Assembly (NCBI GenBank): GCA_003117195.1
Contig: BDSI01000079.1
Span: 198,093 to 262,092, forward strand
DNA length: 64,000 nucleotides
From: Eudorina sp. 2006-703-Eu-15
Taxonomy: Eukaryota > Chlorophyta > Chlorophyceae > Chlamydomonadales > Volvocaceae
Direction: 5' to 3'
In this document: positions 35,401-46,346 of the stretch, in pieces
Layout: each line of letters starts with the position of its first letter
Position numbering within the stretch: position 1 is the stretch's first letter
Made by a program: the position numbers and the translations under genes
Notes under the pieces: generated by a model
What the model saw: the letters and a program-made list of their open reading frames with translations, nothing else
What the model was told of the DNA's origin: nothing
The model's database searches: none

Positions 35401-38400
35401 GATGCCGCAACCCCCCTGCGGGCGGTCCCGCTCTGCACAGGTGAGAAGGGCGTCCTGTACGCCTGTCCGGCCACCAAGGGCGACGCGCCGGCGGAGGGCG
35501 GCGACGCCGCTGCGGCCAACAACGTCCCCGCCATGATCATGTTCCGACCCTTCGACCCCTGGGCCCCCAACAGCGACTGGACGGCGCCCCTGCCCGCCGG
35601 GGAGGAGGTCCTGTGCCTGGCGTCAGGTGGGCGACCCACCCGCGGGTGCGGCGGATCGACCCACCCACCCGCCCGAGCGAGGCGTGTTAAGCTTGTTGTC
35701 AACAGCACCCTGACCTCTTTTGCTCTGGCAGCAGCGCAGTTTGCATATGTCATTTCCTATCCCCACCCTGGGCTGCTTCTTTTTTAAACCCCCACCCCCG
35801 CCTCCCGGACGAGCTGTGATTAGCTGATATCTCGCGTGTGCATACACGCCCGTGGGTGCGCGGCATCCAGAGCTGCTTGACGCCTGGAGGTCCGGAGACA
35901 GACTCCTGGGTGCCTGTCCTCAATGACGCAGCTGGTGGCACGTCCGGGGCTTCGGGCCGCGCCCTGTGACAGGCCCGCAGCCCGGTGCTGCCTCTCCTCA
36001 CCAAACCACTTCTGACGCCCCTCCGCTCCCTCTTACCCGGTCATCCCCCTCTGATCCCGTGCCGCCCTCCCCCTCCCCTCCCCAGTTTGAACACGTCTAC
36101 CAATTTCCTATTACCCCACCCCTCCCCCGCCCGCGTGTGGGTGCACAGGCCAGTCGTTCGTAGCGGTGGCGACTTCCCGGCAGCTGCTGCGGCTGTTCAG
36201 TCTGGCGGGCAGTCAGACGGCGCTCAGCCGCCTGGAGGGGCCCCCCGTGGCCATGGTGGCGGCGGGCTCGCTGCTGGCGGTTGTGTGGCACGCGGGTGAG
36301 CAGCGGGGTGTGGACGGGGGGGGCCGGGGTGTGTGCAAGCGCAAGTGCGTGTGCGTGTTTGTGTGTGTGTGTGCGTGTGTTTAGCGGGGGATTCCGCCCG
36401 ACCCAAATCAATTGTGCGCGTGCGTATGTGTATGTGTTTGCTTTTTGTACGGATGAAGCGAGCGCGTGTTGTGTACATGCGGGGGCCGCATGTGTGTAGC
36501 ACGACAGGTGCCACAGGGTGCATCCGTAAGGGGCGGAGGGGCCGGCGCGGGGTTGAGGGCAGCACACTGGGGCGACACTGGCGCAGCAAGCGCACACAAC
36601 CGCTGGAGAGGTGCCGCTCAGACACAAAAAGCCTCCCCCCGCCTGTAGCGTGGCGCTTGGCTGGAACAACGCCACTGCTGCGAGTCGATACAGTGCGGGG
36701 GTTGCGTGCCTCCCTGGAGGCTGTCCATCGCCCCCTAGACCCCCCTCCTACCAATGTCTACCATTTTCCTACACCCCTCCTCCCTCCTCCGACCCGACCC
36801 CGGCCCCCTGCCCTCATCCTCGCCTCGGATCCGCCAGGCCCGCCGAACCCACACACAAAGTCGCAGCAGCTGTCGATGACGCTGTACGACACCACGGCCA
36901 TGTCGTGCATCTTTAGTCAGCCGCTGCCGCTGACCCCCGGGTCGGTCCTCACGTGGCTGGGCTTCACGGAGGACCACGGTCTGCCCGCGGTGGCGGATTC
37001 GGACGGAGTGGTGTGCGTCAGGTGGGCAGCGAGGGACGCTGGCTGGGCTGTGCGTTGATCGGCGAGCTGGGCGGGGGTGCGTGCTACGCAGTGGGCGCAA
37101 CGGGCGCCCCGTATGCGGGAACCCTCATGCAGCCAATGCCCAACCGGTAAAGTAGTTGAATGTTATCAGGCTGCGATGCCTTTCTGGCGGACGCTGCCTT
37201 CCTGGCGCGCTTTTGGGGGCGCTGCTGTAGGAAGACGACTTACCTGGGTGGGATGTGTGTGTATGTATGCGTGCGCGTGTGCGTGTACGGAGCGTTCACG
37301 CAGCAGGTTTTCAGCAGCTGGAGACAGAGGGGTCGGGCGGGCAGAGCGGCCTGTGCGGGGTACTCGGACTGGTCCGGGGAGGAACTCGATGGCCATGCGC
37401 CGGAAGTTGTGTCACGTGTCCCCGTGCGGAGGCAGTCCAACTTGGCAAAACGTGCGCACATCACCGCATCAGCACCTCTCTCGCAGCCGCGGCATGCTGC
37501 CTGGGAGCCCAGGCTTGCGTCGGCCTGATACTGCGGCGGTCCACAACAGCACCAACCTGCAGGTCCACGTCCCGGGCCCCTCGCATTCCTTGACGGCACT
37601 CGTGTCGTTGTTCCTAATTGCAAGCCAGGATGCCAGAACGCCACCTGCCCGCCCGCCCTCCTGTATGCATCCGAACGCAACCCCGTCAGGACGCCCGATT
37701 TCGGCGGACGGTGGATGCCCGTCTTCGAGCCCCCGGCCGATCGGCGATTGAGCGAGGTGCTGTGGCCCGTGGGCCTCACCGCCAACGAGATGTACGCCAT
37801 CGTGTGCAAGCCCTCGGACCCGCGGCCGCAGGTGGGGCCGCAAGGGGGGCGGACGGACCCGGGGGACGGACGCGGGGGAGGGGGCCGCTCGTGGGAGCGG
37901 AGCCATGCATGGGAGACGCATGAGTGGCGCACTGGCAGCACCCATGCACGGCCTCGGCGGCCCAGGGCCCACCTGGGCGGGCACAGCCTGCCCAAGCCGG
38001 CCATCCCACCTACCCACCTGGTTGCTTCATGCTTCATTTCCCCCTCGTCTCGCCGCCGCGCAGCTTCAATATGTCTACCTCTACCTCTACCAAATTCTGA
38101 CACCAAACTCCCCCCCCCACACACACACAAACACACACCGCCCTGGACCCCCCCGCGGCCCCTGTCCCGGTCACACCAGGTCTCCCCGCGGCCCTTCTAC
38201 ACGCCCATGAGCCTGGCGCCACCCGTGCTGGCCCTGGACGGTGGCGGCGCCCCCGAGCTGGAGGGTCAGGCGCTGATGCACGGACTCGCCAACGCGTCCC
38301 TGCGGACCCGGTGCGTCCCACCTTGCGGCCGCCACCTCCGCCCATTAGCCGCTGACGGACAGCCCATTCACTGTGCGGCTGACTGGCGGGCTGGCGGGCT

Positions 38401-41400
38401 GCCGCCGGGGTGGCGTTGGTTTGCGGCAGCCACTCGAGCCAGCTGCGCTGCGAGCTCCCCGGCATGCATGGCGAAGACTAAGTGAACATGTTGTTGACAG
38501 CAACACTTTCACAACACAAGATCCTGCAGCCATCATGCCACCCGTCCTGCGGCCATCACTCTGTGAAACGCGCTTCCGGGGGCATTGAGCGTCGATGCCC
38601 GTCGAAACCCGCCCGCGGGTGTCCTCGTCGCCTGTTTGCCGGCATCATGTGGCACTCCCCGCCCCCATCCGCACTTCCCGCGCCGCCGCCCCCAGTCGCC
38701 CTTCCGCTGACGAATTTTCTCCCACCCTCCGCCAGGCTGGAGGCGGCGGAGGCGAGTGGCCTGGTGGAGGAGGCCTCGGACCTGAACCACTTGCTGCTGC
38801 GGGGCCAGGCGGAGCAGGACCGGGCGCTGCTCAAGGCCTTCCAGAGGGTGGTGAGGGCCGAGCGGCACGCGCGGGCGCTGGAGCTGGCGGCGCAGCTCAA
38901 CATATACAAGAGCCTGGAGGGTGGGTGCGGCCGTGGGGGACGGAAGCGGGCCGGATTCACGGGGTGGGATTCGGGTGGGTCACGGGTGGGGGTCCCGGAG
39001 TTCAGGAGTGCAGCTGCGGGGCCAGCGCTGGTGTGGGATGCTGGGGAACGGGGCCCCCGCGGGCGTTGGCTCCAGGAAAGGTGGCCTAGGTGAGTGGGTA
39101 GTTGAGTGGGTAGGTGAGTAGTCATAAACTCGCGAGGGCTTTGCGGCAGGAAAGCGCTCCAATGCGGATGACAACGGGGGGGGAGGTAAGGGCTGCGGCA
39201 CGCACGCACACACACACAGTCCAGGCGCAATGACCGGCGATACCGACCAGCGCCAGGGATCCGATCCTTACTGGCCAACTCGTGGGGAAGTGTACGGCGT
39301 CTGCATCCACAGCATCGCCACCCACCACCCCCCCGGTCATCTCGACCCACCCTGGCGTGCCCGCCGGTAACCCCCTCCCCGGCAGGCGCTCTAACGCTGG
39401 CCAACCACCACCAGGTGTGTACGGTATCGGCAGCGAGGCCCGGGTGCCATGCCCTGATGATAGTCACGATCATTCTTCCATCCGGTGGAACCACACAATC
39501 GGCTGTCCCTCGGCCGGTGCGCAGTGGCCCGACCGGCCCAACCGCCAGGGTGCCGGAGCTACGATGCCACAGATACGTCTCACTGTCCTGGCGACACCAA
39601 GCGCTGCTGGGCCACTGCTGTGCAGCCCACCAGGACGGATGAATCGATCCATCCATCCGTGCACGGCGTCGCTTCCCACATACTGGACCTCTAGAGCTGC
39701 TCTGATGTCCTGCCTTGTGCTGCCCCATGTGGGACGCATAAGCCCTCTCCATACCACGCCCGTGTCCTCCTGCGTCCCCTGGCCCCTACCAATATTTCTA
39801 CCAATTTCCTATACCCCCTGGCCCCTCCCCCACCCCGAAGGCTCGCGGCCTGGCGGAGCGGATCAGCGCCTTCATGGCCTCCCGCCAAGCGATGTTGGAG
39901 GCGACTGCGGCCGCACCCGGCCCGCTGGGGGGCCAGGAAGCGGATCCCTACGGCCAGGGCCGCCAGCAGCCGCAGCAGCGGTCGTACACACCTATTCCTT
40001 TCGGCAAGAGGTGCGGCTCGGGAGTTTCCTGTGAGCAGTAGCCCTTGCCCGTGCTGTTCCACGTCGAACAAGAGCCCTCACAGCAGCGCAGGGCGCGGTA
40101 GCCCCACACCCCGGTGCCCCGATGGCGCGGTGGCCCCACACCCCGGTGCCCCGATGGCGCGGTGGCCCCACACCCCGGTGCCCCGATGGCGCAGCGTGTG
40201 GGAAAAGCCACAGAAGCTCAGCAATAACACCGCCTGGGCGGTCACGAATGGAGTCCACCTGGGCTACTCGTTGACTGAGTCCCACATGATGCCGTACGCG
40301 ATCTGATCCAGGTCCATTGCCGTGATGCGGGTGTTGCTGACATCACCTTAACTGAGGGTCCTTCCATTTGATCGGCGCCGCCTCGTCTATGGGATCCCCC
40401 ATCCCTGTCTCCATCCCAGACCCCCGCCTCCATTTCCATCTCGGCCTCCCATCCCCACCGACGTCTCTTGCCGAGCAGGGGGACGCTGGAGCGGGAGGAC
40501 CTGTCCGGGACCGCCGCGCAGCCCTCCGCACAGGACGCCGGCACGCAGCAGCAACAGCAGCAGCCCGGCGGGGGCAGCCGCGGCGCGGCCGGGCCGAGCG
40601 GACAGCCGCTGCGGCCTGCGGACCTCAACGCCGGGGTGGGCGGCAGCACGGGCGGGGGAGGAGGCGGCCTGACGCCCTTCGCCAACCTGGTTGCCGCGGA
40701 GCCCGGCTCCACGGGCGGCGCCGCGGGGCTGTCCACGGGCCCCAAGACCGGCCGGGGGTTACCCACCCCCAACACGTTGCTTCAGGTGGGGGCCAGAGCT
40801 GGCTGTAAGCGTTGCAGCTTGCAGGGGGAGCGGCCAGCGGGAAGTGCAGTAACAGTTACATTTACAGTAAAAGGAGCGTGCAAGCGCGCGCTGCGAGCGT
40901 GCCGTAGCACAGCAAGCAAATGCGCGGAAGTGAAGGAAAACTGTGTGCACGTTTCCGTCGAGGATGCTGTGCGTTTATTTTTTCCTGTGGTGGACGCTGC
41001 GCGGCGACCGGTATGGCGAGCCCGATGCGTCACGTCAGGCTTGCGGCTGCTCGACCATGGGCCAGAGGTTGAACGGGCGACAGTCGATTCTTTGTCACAC
41101 GCACCCGGACATCCATCCCGTACTTGAATCAGGGTTTGCACATGCATGTCCCAGCAGACTCCGCCCCGCCCGCCGCGCTCCCGCTCATGACCTCACGGCT
41201 TGCCTGAAGAACCAGGCGGCAGGCGCATGCGCCTTTGCCCAATTGCCCCTGCGCGCTCCCTAGCCGCTGGACCTGACATGTGTCCACCCTGCGCCCCCCC
41301 TTTTGTCAATAAACAGCGAAAGAAATCGCACAACAATCACCCTGCCCCCGCCCCCCCGCAGGCGGCCACCGCAAAACCGGAAGGCGGCGAGTCCAACAAG

Positions 41401-41463
41401 CGGAAACCCGCGCAGTCGTACAACAACCCCTTTGCGCGCAAGGCCGCTAAGCTGTCCAAGTGA
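29486..41463 (+). CDS. CTF4: Ctf4/WDHD1 (AND-1) replisome adaptor
   Basis: Nineteen exons: 29486-29728, 30101-30250, 30561-30716, 31219-31402, 32097-32236, 32596-32710, 33286-33658, 34296-34446, 35037-35118, 35441-35626, 36149-36295, 36838-37021, 37690-37831, 38180-38310, 38736-38920, 39386-39414, 39841-40010, 40479-40785, 41362-41463. All junctions keep phase; 1058 residues result. Residues 1-325 are WD40 repeats (SPDGSKLAAAGDDNLIKL, YAATAGQDKRVVIWD). Residues 330-450 are an acidic linker. Residues 465-790 match the Mcl1/SepB second propeller (FLCYNMIGSVATR, VLFHDSSRFGSR, LTDYYGFDRASLG, GVLYACP). Residues 795-870 are a helical bundle, followed by a Gln/Gly-rich tail ending NPFARKAAKLSK. In yeast and animals Ctf4/AND-1 trimerises and tethers CMG helicase to DNA polymerase alpha and other clients, aiding cohesion. 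No HMG box is seen, unlike vertebrate AND-1. Confidence 0.9.
34684..34701. repeat. CA dinucleotide microsatellite in CTF4 intron 8
   Basis: Nine CA units. A similar GT run ends CTF4 intron 3 at 31200-31216 and forms part of that 3' splice-site tract. Confidence 0.85.
35723..35764 (+). repeat. Intronic short repeat, CTF4 intron 10, copy 1
   Basis: Reads CTGGCAGCAGCGCAGTTT, then CATATGTC, then ATTTCCTATCCCC. This is a plus-orientation member of the family whose consensus runs GGCAGCAGCGCAGTTT, AATATGTC, TACCAATTTCCTATACCCC. Confidence 0.85.
36083..36117 (+). repeat. Intronic short repeat, CTF4 intron 10, copy 2
   Basis: CAGTTTGAACACGTCTACC followed by AATTTCCTATTACCCC; plus orientation. It ends about 31 bp before the 3' splice site at 36148. 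Confidence 0.85.
36749..36777 (+). repeat. Intronic short repeat, CTF4 intron 11
   Basis: TACCAATGTCTACCATTTTC followed by CTACACCCC; a partial plus-orientation copy ending about 60 bp before the 3' splice site. Confidence 0.65.
38053..38100 (+). repeat. Intronic short repeat, CTF4 intron 13
   Basis: GCGCAGCTTCAATATGTCTA followed by a triplicated CCTCTA and CCAAATTCTGA; plus orientation, 80 bp before the 3' splice site. Confidence 0.75.
39787..39817 (+). repeat. Intronic short repeat, CTF4 intron 16
   Basis: TACCAATATTTCTACCAATT followed by TCCTATACCCC; plus orientation, ending 23 bp before the 3' splice site at 39840. Confidence 0.75.
40102..40195. repeat. 32-bp tandem repeat in CTF4 intron 17
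   Basis: Three copies starting CCCCACACCCCGGTGCCCCG at 40102, 40134 and 40166, nearly identical. Confidence 0.95.
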
Positions 41464-41664
41464 TGTCATTAGTTCGGGACTTGGACTTGGGTGCGGTACA
41501 TCTGCTTGTGGGCGGGCGGGTGTATGCTTGGGTTGCTGAATTGATGACTCGCGTGAGAGCCGGTGTTTGAACGAAGACAGCAGTGGGTCAACGCTGAGTT
41601 GGTTGGCTTGTGCACCGGACGGACTTGGGAAGCGGTGAGGTTCGCCCTCTTGCTTTCTCTGCGT

Positions 41665-41669
41665 TGTAA
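41665..41669 (+). terminator. Putative polyadenylation signal TGTAA for CTF4
   Basis: TGTAA is the usual poly(A) signal of volvocine algae. This one lies about 200 nt after the CTF4 stop codon, a normal 3' UTR length. The assignment is inference. Confidence 0.5.
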
Positions 41670-41679
41670 GGTGGAAATT

Positions 41680-41782
41680 GGTGGTGGTGGTGGTGATGGT
41701 GGTGGTGGTGGTGGTGGTGGTGGTGGTGGTGGTGGTGGTGGTGGTAATCGTGCTCGGCTGCTCGCGGTGGTGGTGGTGGTCG
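41680..41782. repeat. GGT trinucleotide microsatellite
   Basis: (GGT)n interrupted once by GAT near 41695, then by unique sequence at 41746-41766, after which a short (GGT)5 follows. Lies just downstream of the CTF4 3' end. Confidence 0.95.
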
Positions 41783-43613
41783 GAAAGGGTTGTGAGTGTG
41801 TTCGGAGTACACATTAATGATTGCATCGAGGGCGAACGAGGAAGGCTGCGCAGCGCTGACGGGGCCACCTCATACTGTGACCCGGAGGGATGGTCCAGGG
41901 GTGACACCATGGCGCGCGTCCACCTCCCCGCCTATGTACAGCTGCGAGCGCGATACCGTATGTGGCGTAGAGCGCGGCGGGACAGAGGGCGGCCGCACCG
42001 CACGTGGTCCCTCCCTCCCTCCCCGGCGTTCAGACCGTCCGAGGTCGGCGCAGCGATGTTGGGCGGCTTGGCGCCGGTGCGCTGACGGAACTTGGGGCGC
42101 CGTGTTTCCGGACTGACGGACACTTGAGAAAGGTTGGTGTGCATGGCGTTGTTGTTCACTCGTTTGTATGTGTCTGCCGCGGGAGGCGGTGCAGCAGCGG
42201 TCTGTTATGTTACGGGACGGGGCGGAGCCGGGGCGCTGGCTGGCGACCACGTCGCGCGCAGGGCGGGGCGGGTGCCGGTCCAGTACCCCCCCAGTGCTGC
42301 TCCGTCATCAGCGTTGGGTTTGTTGCGGCGCTGAGGTCGGGTTGCCGGTTGGTCGCTGAGGTTGGCTGCCACCCTCACTGGATGAGCAGACGGCCGGGGG
42401 GAGGGGGCCGCGGAGGGGGTGGTCATTTGCGGCCGCACCGCGCATGCGGTCGGTCACCCGCACGGGCGCCCCAAGCACAAACAGTGCGTGGAATCCTCGG
42501 GTGAGGAGGTGTTGGCACTTGGCAGGGTCGACAGGGGCGGCAGCTCACGCGCTGGGTTCTCGCTCGTCGTCGTCATCGCACCCGAGTGAGTGCGGACCTT
42601 GGCCCTCCGTGGCTGTCAGAGGCCTGGCCGCAGCGCGGTGGATGGGCGCTGGAGACCGAACCCCGATGACTCGTGTGTCGTGTCAGTGGACCCGCGCGCC
42701 AATGCGCGGGACGCCACGCTGTGCGCTTCCCTTCCTGACAGGCTCGTGGCGGCGGCCGGAGCACCACCATTGTGGATCAAAGGCGGCCGAGCACGGCAGA
42801 CGGCGGGCGGGTTTGGAGGAATGGGGGGCGTCAGTGCGCAACTGCGGGAGGCGGCTTGTGGGGGTAGGGAACCAAAGTGGAGGGTGTGGGTCCGCGACGG
42901 TATAGGACGGTATAGGACAGCGTAGGTTAAAAACGGGCCACGCTGAGCTCCACAGCGCACCCATGCATGGCCAGTTGGCCGCCGACTGGTTACCGGACAG
43001 AGCAGGCGGCTCTTGTTCGTGGCCCATTGTTTGACCAGTGCGTGAGTGAGGCGCAAGCAGCTTCGGGAGCCTCAAAGAAAGGGTGGACTCTGTCTCAATG
43101 CGTGTGGGTTTGCTGGTTGTCCGTCAGCGAGGGAGGCCCTTGCGACCGTGTGGTTCGTTCGGCCGGGCCTTGGCAGCGGCGCAGACGGGCACGCAAGGCA
43201 AGGCTGGGCTTTGTTTGCGACTGCCATAAGGCCAAACGGGCGCGATGGAAACCAAGATCTCTGCCCGGACCTTTCAGATGCGTATGCCGAATTAAGGAAG
43301 CAGAGGATGCATCAATCGGTTCACATTGCAGCAATATCTCTACAAGCACACTGACGCTAGACGCTAGCGGTTGAGCAACAGTGACCGTACTGGCATCAAA
43401 CCTAACGGCAACGGGGATTGGGGATCAGGCCAGCGCCGGTTTTACACGTATCCCATCTAGCCTGCACTACGTTAATAACTAACTGTTCACAACAGGTTTA
43501 CTGCCGTTTGTTACGACGTGGGTGCATGATGCGATTGATGAGTGAGAAGGTGACACCGGAAACAGCAAATAAGGGCGTCAACCAAAACAGGGCTCGCCAG
43601 GTGCAGCCAGCTG
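41783..43613. other. Gene-free stretch
   Basis: GC-rich to about 43250 with overlapping short frames on both strands; lower GC afterwards. I see no supportable gene. Confidence 0.45.
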
Positions 43614-43621
43614 CCCCCATG

Positions 43622-43858
43622 CAGGGTGGCTATCTTATTTTGCAGAGTATCTACGGCCGGAGATACTCCTTGCCCGATCTTGCTGAAAGTATCTGTCGGA
43701 GGTAGCTTTTGCCGGCATTTCATCTACTCAAAGGGGGCTTTTCCCCGTGCGAGAGGCCATGAGTATCTAAAACCCCATTTTCCCACCGAGGGAAAGTATC
43801 TATAAAAACGCAAGGTTTTCGGCCAAATATATATTTATATCTTAAGATAGCCACCCTG
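43622..43858. mobile_element. hAT-type MITE (237 bp) with 8-bp TSD
   Basis: Perfect 16-bp TIRs, CAGGGTGGCTATCTTA at 43622-43637 and its complement at 43843-43858. Both sides carry the identical octamer CCCCCATG (43614-43621 and 43859-43866). CAGGG termini plus an 8-bp duplication are the hallmarks of hAT elements. The interior is AT-rich, has no ORF, and carries repeated AGTATCT/AGATACT hexamer-like motifs near both ends, which may be transposase-binding sites. Confidence 0.93.
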
Positions 43859-43866
43859 CCCCCATG

Positions 43867-45280
43867 GCGGCCACGTCTGGGCGCCTGCTGGCACTGCGTC
43901 CTCCGCGCGGCCGACACCCATGATGGCTTTGAAGTACCTGCTGGCGCTCTCAGGCAACTGATCCTTTGGACGAGTCCAGTATGTAGATTCTCCTCTTTCG
44001 ATGTCTTGGGGCCCTGAATGGGCTAAAGGCGCGTGGGTGGAGTGCGGGCTACGCCTGATTTGCGCACCCCTACGCACCCCAAAAACGCAAGGAGTGAAAC
44101 ATTTCCGAACAAGTACCGTAGTTACAATATCGTATACCGTCAGGGGTGAAGTACAGCTCGTTTGGGGGCTGACCGTAATTACTGTACCGTGATTACGTAA
44201 AACCGTCAAACCCCTGTCCGTCACGTCACGCCCCCAAAAATATCATGATCAGTGGATCAATCGCAGTTGTCTTCGGTGTTAAACTAACAGTGCAGGTCGA
44301 AGTGCCGACAGCTTATGCCCTTGTACCTAGCCCAAGGTCTGGCACCTGGATCGGGAGCCTCCAACACCAACAGCAATGCCAACCGGAAATTGCGAGTCTT
44401 CTTTGCCCAATCACCGAAATCTTCCATGCAGACCGTAGCTTGCAGCCCTGGCGCCCCACCCTGGTGGAGCGACCATGGCAGGTCACCGCCCGGATTGGAG
44501 GTCGCCGCTGTCCGACATTCCGCTTCCTCGTACAATAACAGGAAAGGCCCCCGCCCCCCTGGCGCACACACACACCCGCCCTCAAGTACCCTGCAAGGCC
44601 CCTCGCGGCTACATGACGCACACATCAGCCAGAACTGACCGGTATACGCTCGCACCGGCACAGACGTCCTCCAAGACTGTACGTCCAGTCCACCCGTTGC
44701 GACCGGTATATATATGTTCCTTCAAACTTTGCCGTACCATCTATGTGGATGTCAACTGCGTCATCGCCGTACATGCAGGGACATCCAGAGGGGACTGCAA
44801 CGCCAAGTCAGGGCGAGGTCACCTGGCCGACCGACGTCCTTCCACGTCAGTGTCCGCCCGTACGTATACCCTGTCATAGGCCGCGGTGGCCGCTTGCGAC
44901 GAGACCCTTGGACCATCCATCACACCAGCAGTCGTATGCGCGTCACGGATGCACGCCGCATACCCCCGGTGTGCGCCACGGTGGCTCGATTTCGTTCATG
45001 CAGTGGGGAACCCCATGCGGTGAGGAACCTATGGCTGTCACCTATGACCCACTGTAACACCATTAATAAATATCCCCATGCATGGTACGACGGCTGTCGT
45101 ACCGACCTCAAGCCACCAGGTGGTCATGCACCCCGGCGACCTCCTTGTCTCTCAGGGGCGGAGGGGAGGCGACGACACCCCGTCACATCCGCGGAGGTCG
45201 GCGAGCGATGTCGGCAAAAGCCGCCGGCCCAGCAGACGCCGAGCGAGAGGTGAGGCTGCATGCCGCCGCAGGACGGAGCA
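43867..45280. other. Gene-free stretch downstream of the pherophorin-like gene
   Basis: On the minus strand around 43867-44010 a short open frame (STYWTRPKDQLPESASRYF...) continues across the empty hAT target site. It may be a decayed coding fragment that the MITE interrupted, but no family is recognised. The remainder shows only short frames. Confidence 0.4.
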
Positions 45281-46346
45281 CTACGGCGACTTGGGCGGCG
45301 GCGGCGGCGGCCTCCGTCGGATCGGATCACACCACAGCGTGTCCTCCTTCCGGCTGTGGACGCAGCCGCCCTCGGAGCCCATCGTGCCGGTGTACGTCGA
45401 CCTCGACACGCAGCCAAAGATGGGGAAGGTCAGGACGCGGTAGTAGGACAGCCAGCTGGAGAGGCGCGAGTCGAGTGTGGCCTGCGCGACGGGCCTGCCT
45501 GGACTGTAGGTGGCGCGGGTGCAGATGGTGACGTTGTTGCTGGAGGTCTTGGGCGAGCAGGAGGAGTTGAAGGAGCCGGCCGAGCCACCGACGGCGTTGA
45601 ACATGGCCGCGATGTCCTGCGTGACCTGCGTGCTGAGCTTGTCGCAGATGGGTTTGTCCACGGCGATGTCCGGCGGGTACACCAGCGTGAGGCTGACGCA
45701 GAAGGAGCACCTGGCGGAGCCCTTGGGGCGGGGCGGAGGCGGCAGCTTGACGGGCTTGGGGGGCGGCTTGCGGGGCTGGCGCGAGGGGGCAGCGAGGCTT
45801 GCTGCTGCGCTGGCGGGCTGCGCTGTCAGCAGGCCTGCACGCGGCATTGGTGCAGAAGGCGATGGCAAACAGCGGTGATGTCATTCATCAGCGAGCTGCG
45901 GGCAGCGGGATTCGGGGGTGTCGTCGGTGACCCCCGCGGCGCGGTCCGCTGCATGCAAGCACTCCTGATTCACAAGAGAGGAATGCCAGGGAATGCCTTG
46001 CTTGGGAGAGTCGGATGTTCACGTACAAGTTGCCGCCATTTAGTCATGTGTTAACGCGCCACCGCACGTCATGCGCAGCGAGTGCGCCACCGCTTGGACT
46101 CGCACTTGGAGGGTTCGTCCTCAAGTACATACATGACGTGCATGACGGTACATGACGTACGTACGTCTGCGGCACACTGTTACAAGCGCGTGCCCCCACC
46201 GACGGTAATTGGAAGCGCACTGATGATACACGAATGACTTCCTGCTCGTTGGGCCACTGACCTGCGAACGCTGCGATCATGGCTATGACCGCCATCCGGT
46301 CAATGAGCCCTAGCCGGCGGACCCCGCGCTCGCTGTCTGCAGACAT
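45281..46346 (-). CDS. Pherophorin-like extracellular-matrix protein
   Basis: Two exons on the minus strand, 46346-46262 and 45834-45281, joined in phase 1 (GTCAGT donor, GTGCAG acceptor); 212 residues. The join rebuilds an excellent signal peptide spanning the junction (about residues 18-38, MAVIAMIAAFAG/LLTAQPASA), which strongly supports the intron. Residues 48-66 are a Pro/Lys linker (KPPPKPVKLPPPPRPK), likely hydroxylated and glycosylated. Residues 69-198 resemble one pherophorin domain, with CSFCVSL at 71-77 and cysteines in ICDKL, SSC, TIC, GC, GGC and WCD that probably form disulfides. It ends with a short poly-Pro tail. Pherophorins build the volvocine cell wall and matrix, often induced by wounding or sex inducer. 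A single domain and 212 residues is short for the family, so further exons are possible. Confidence 0.82.
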
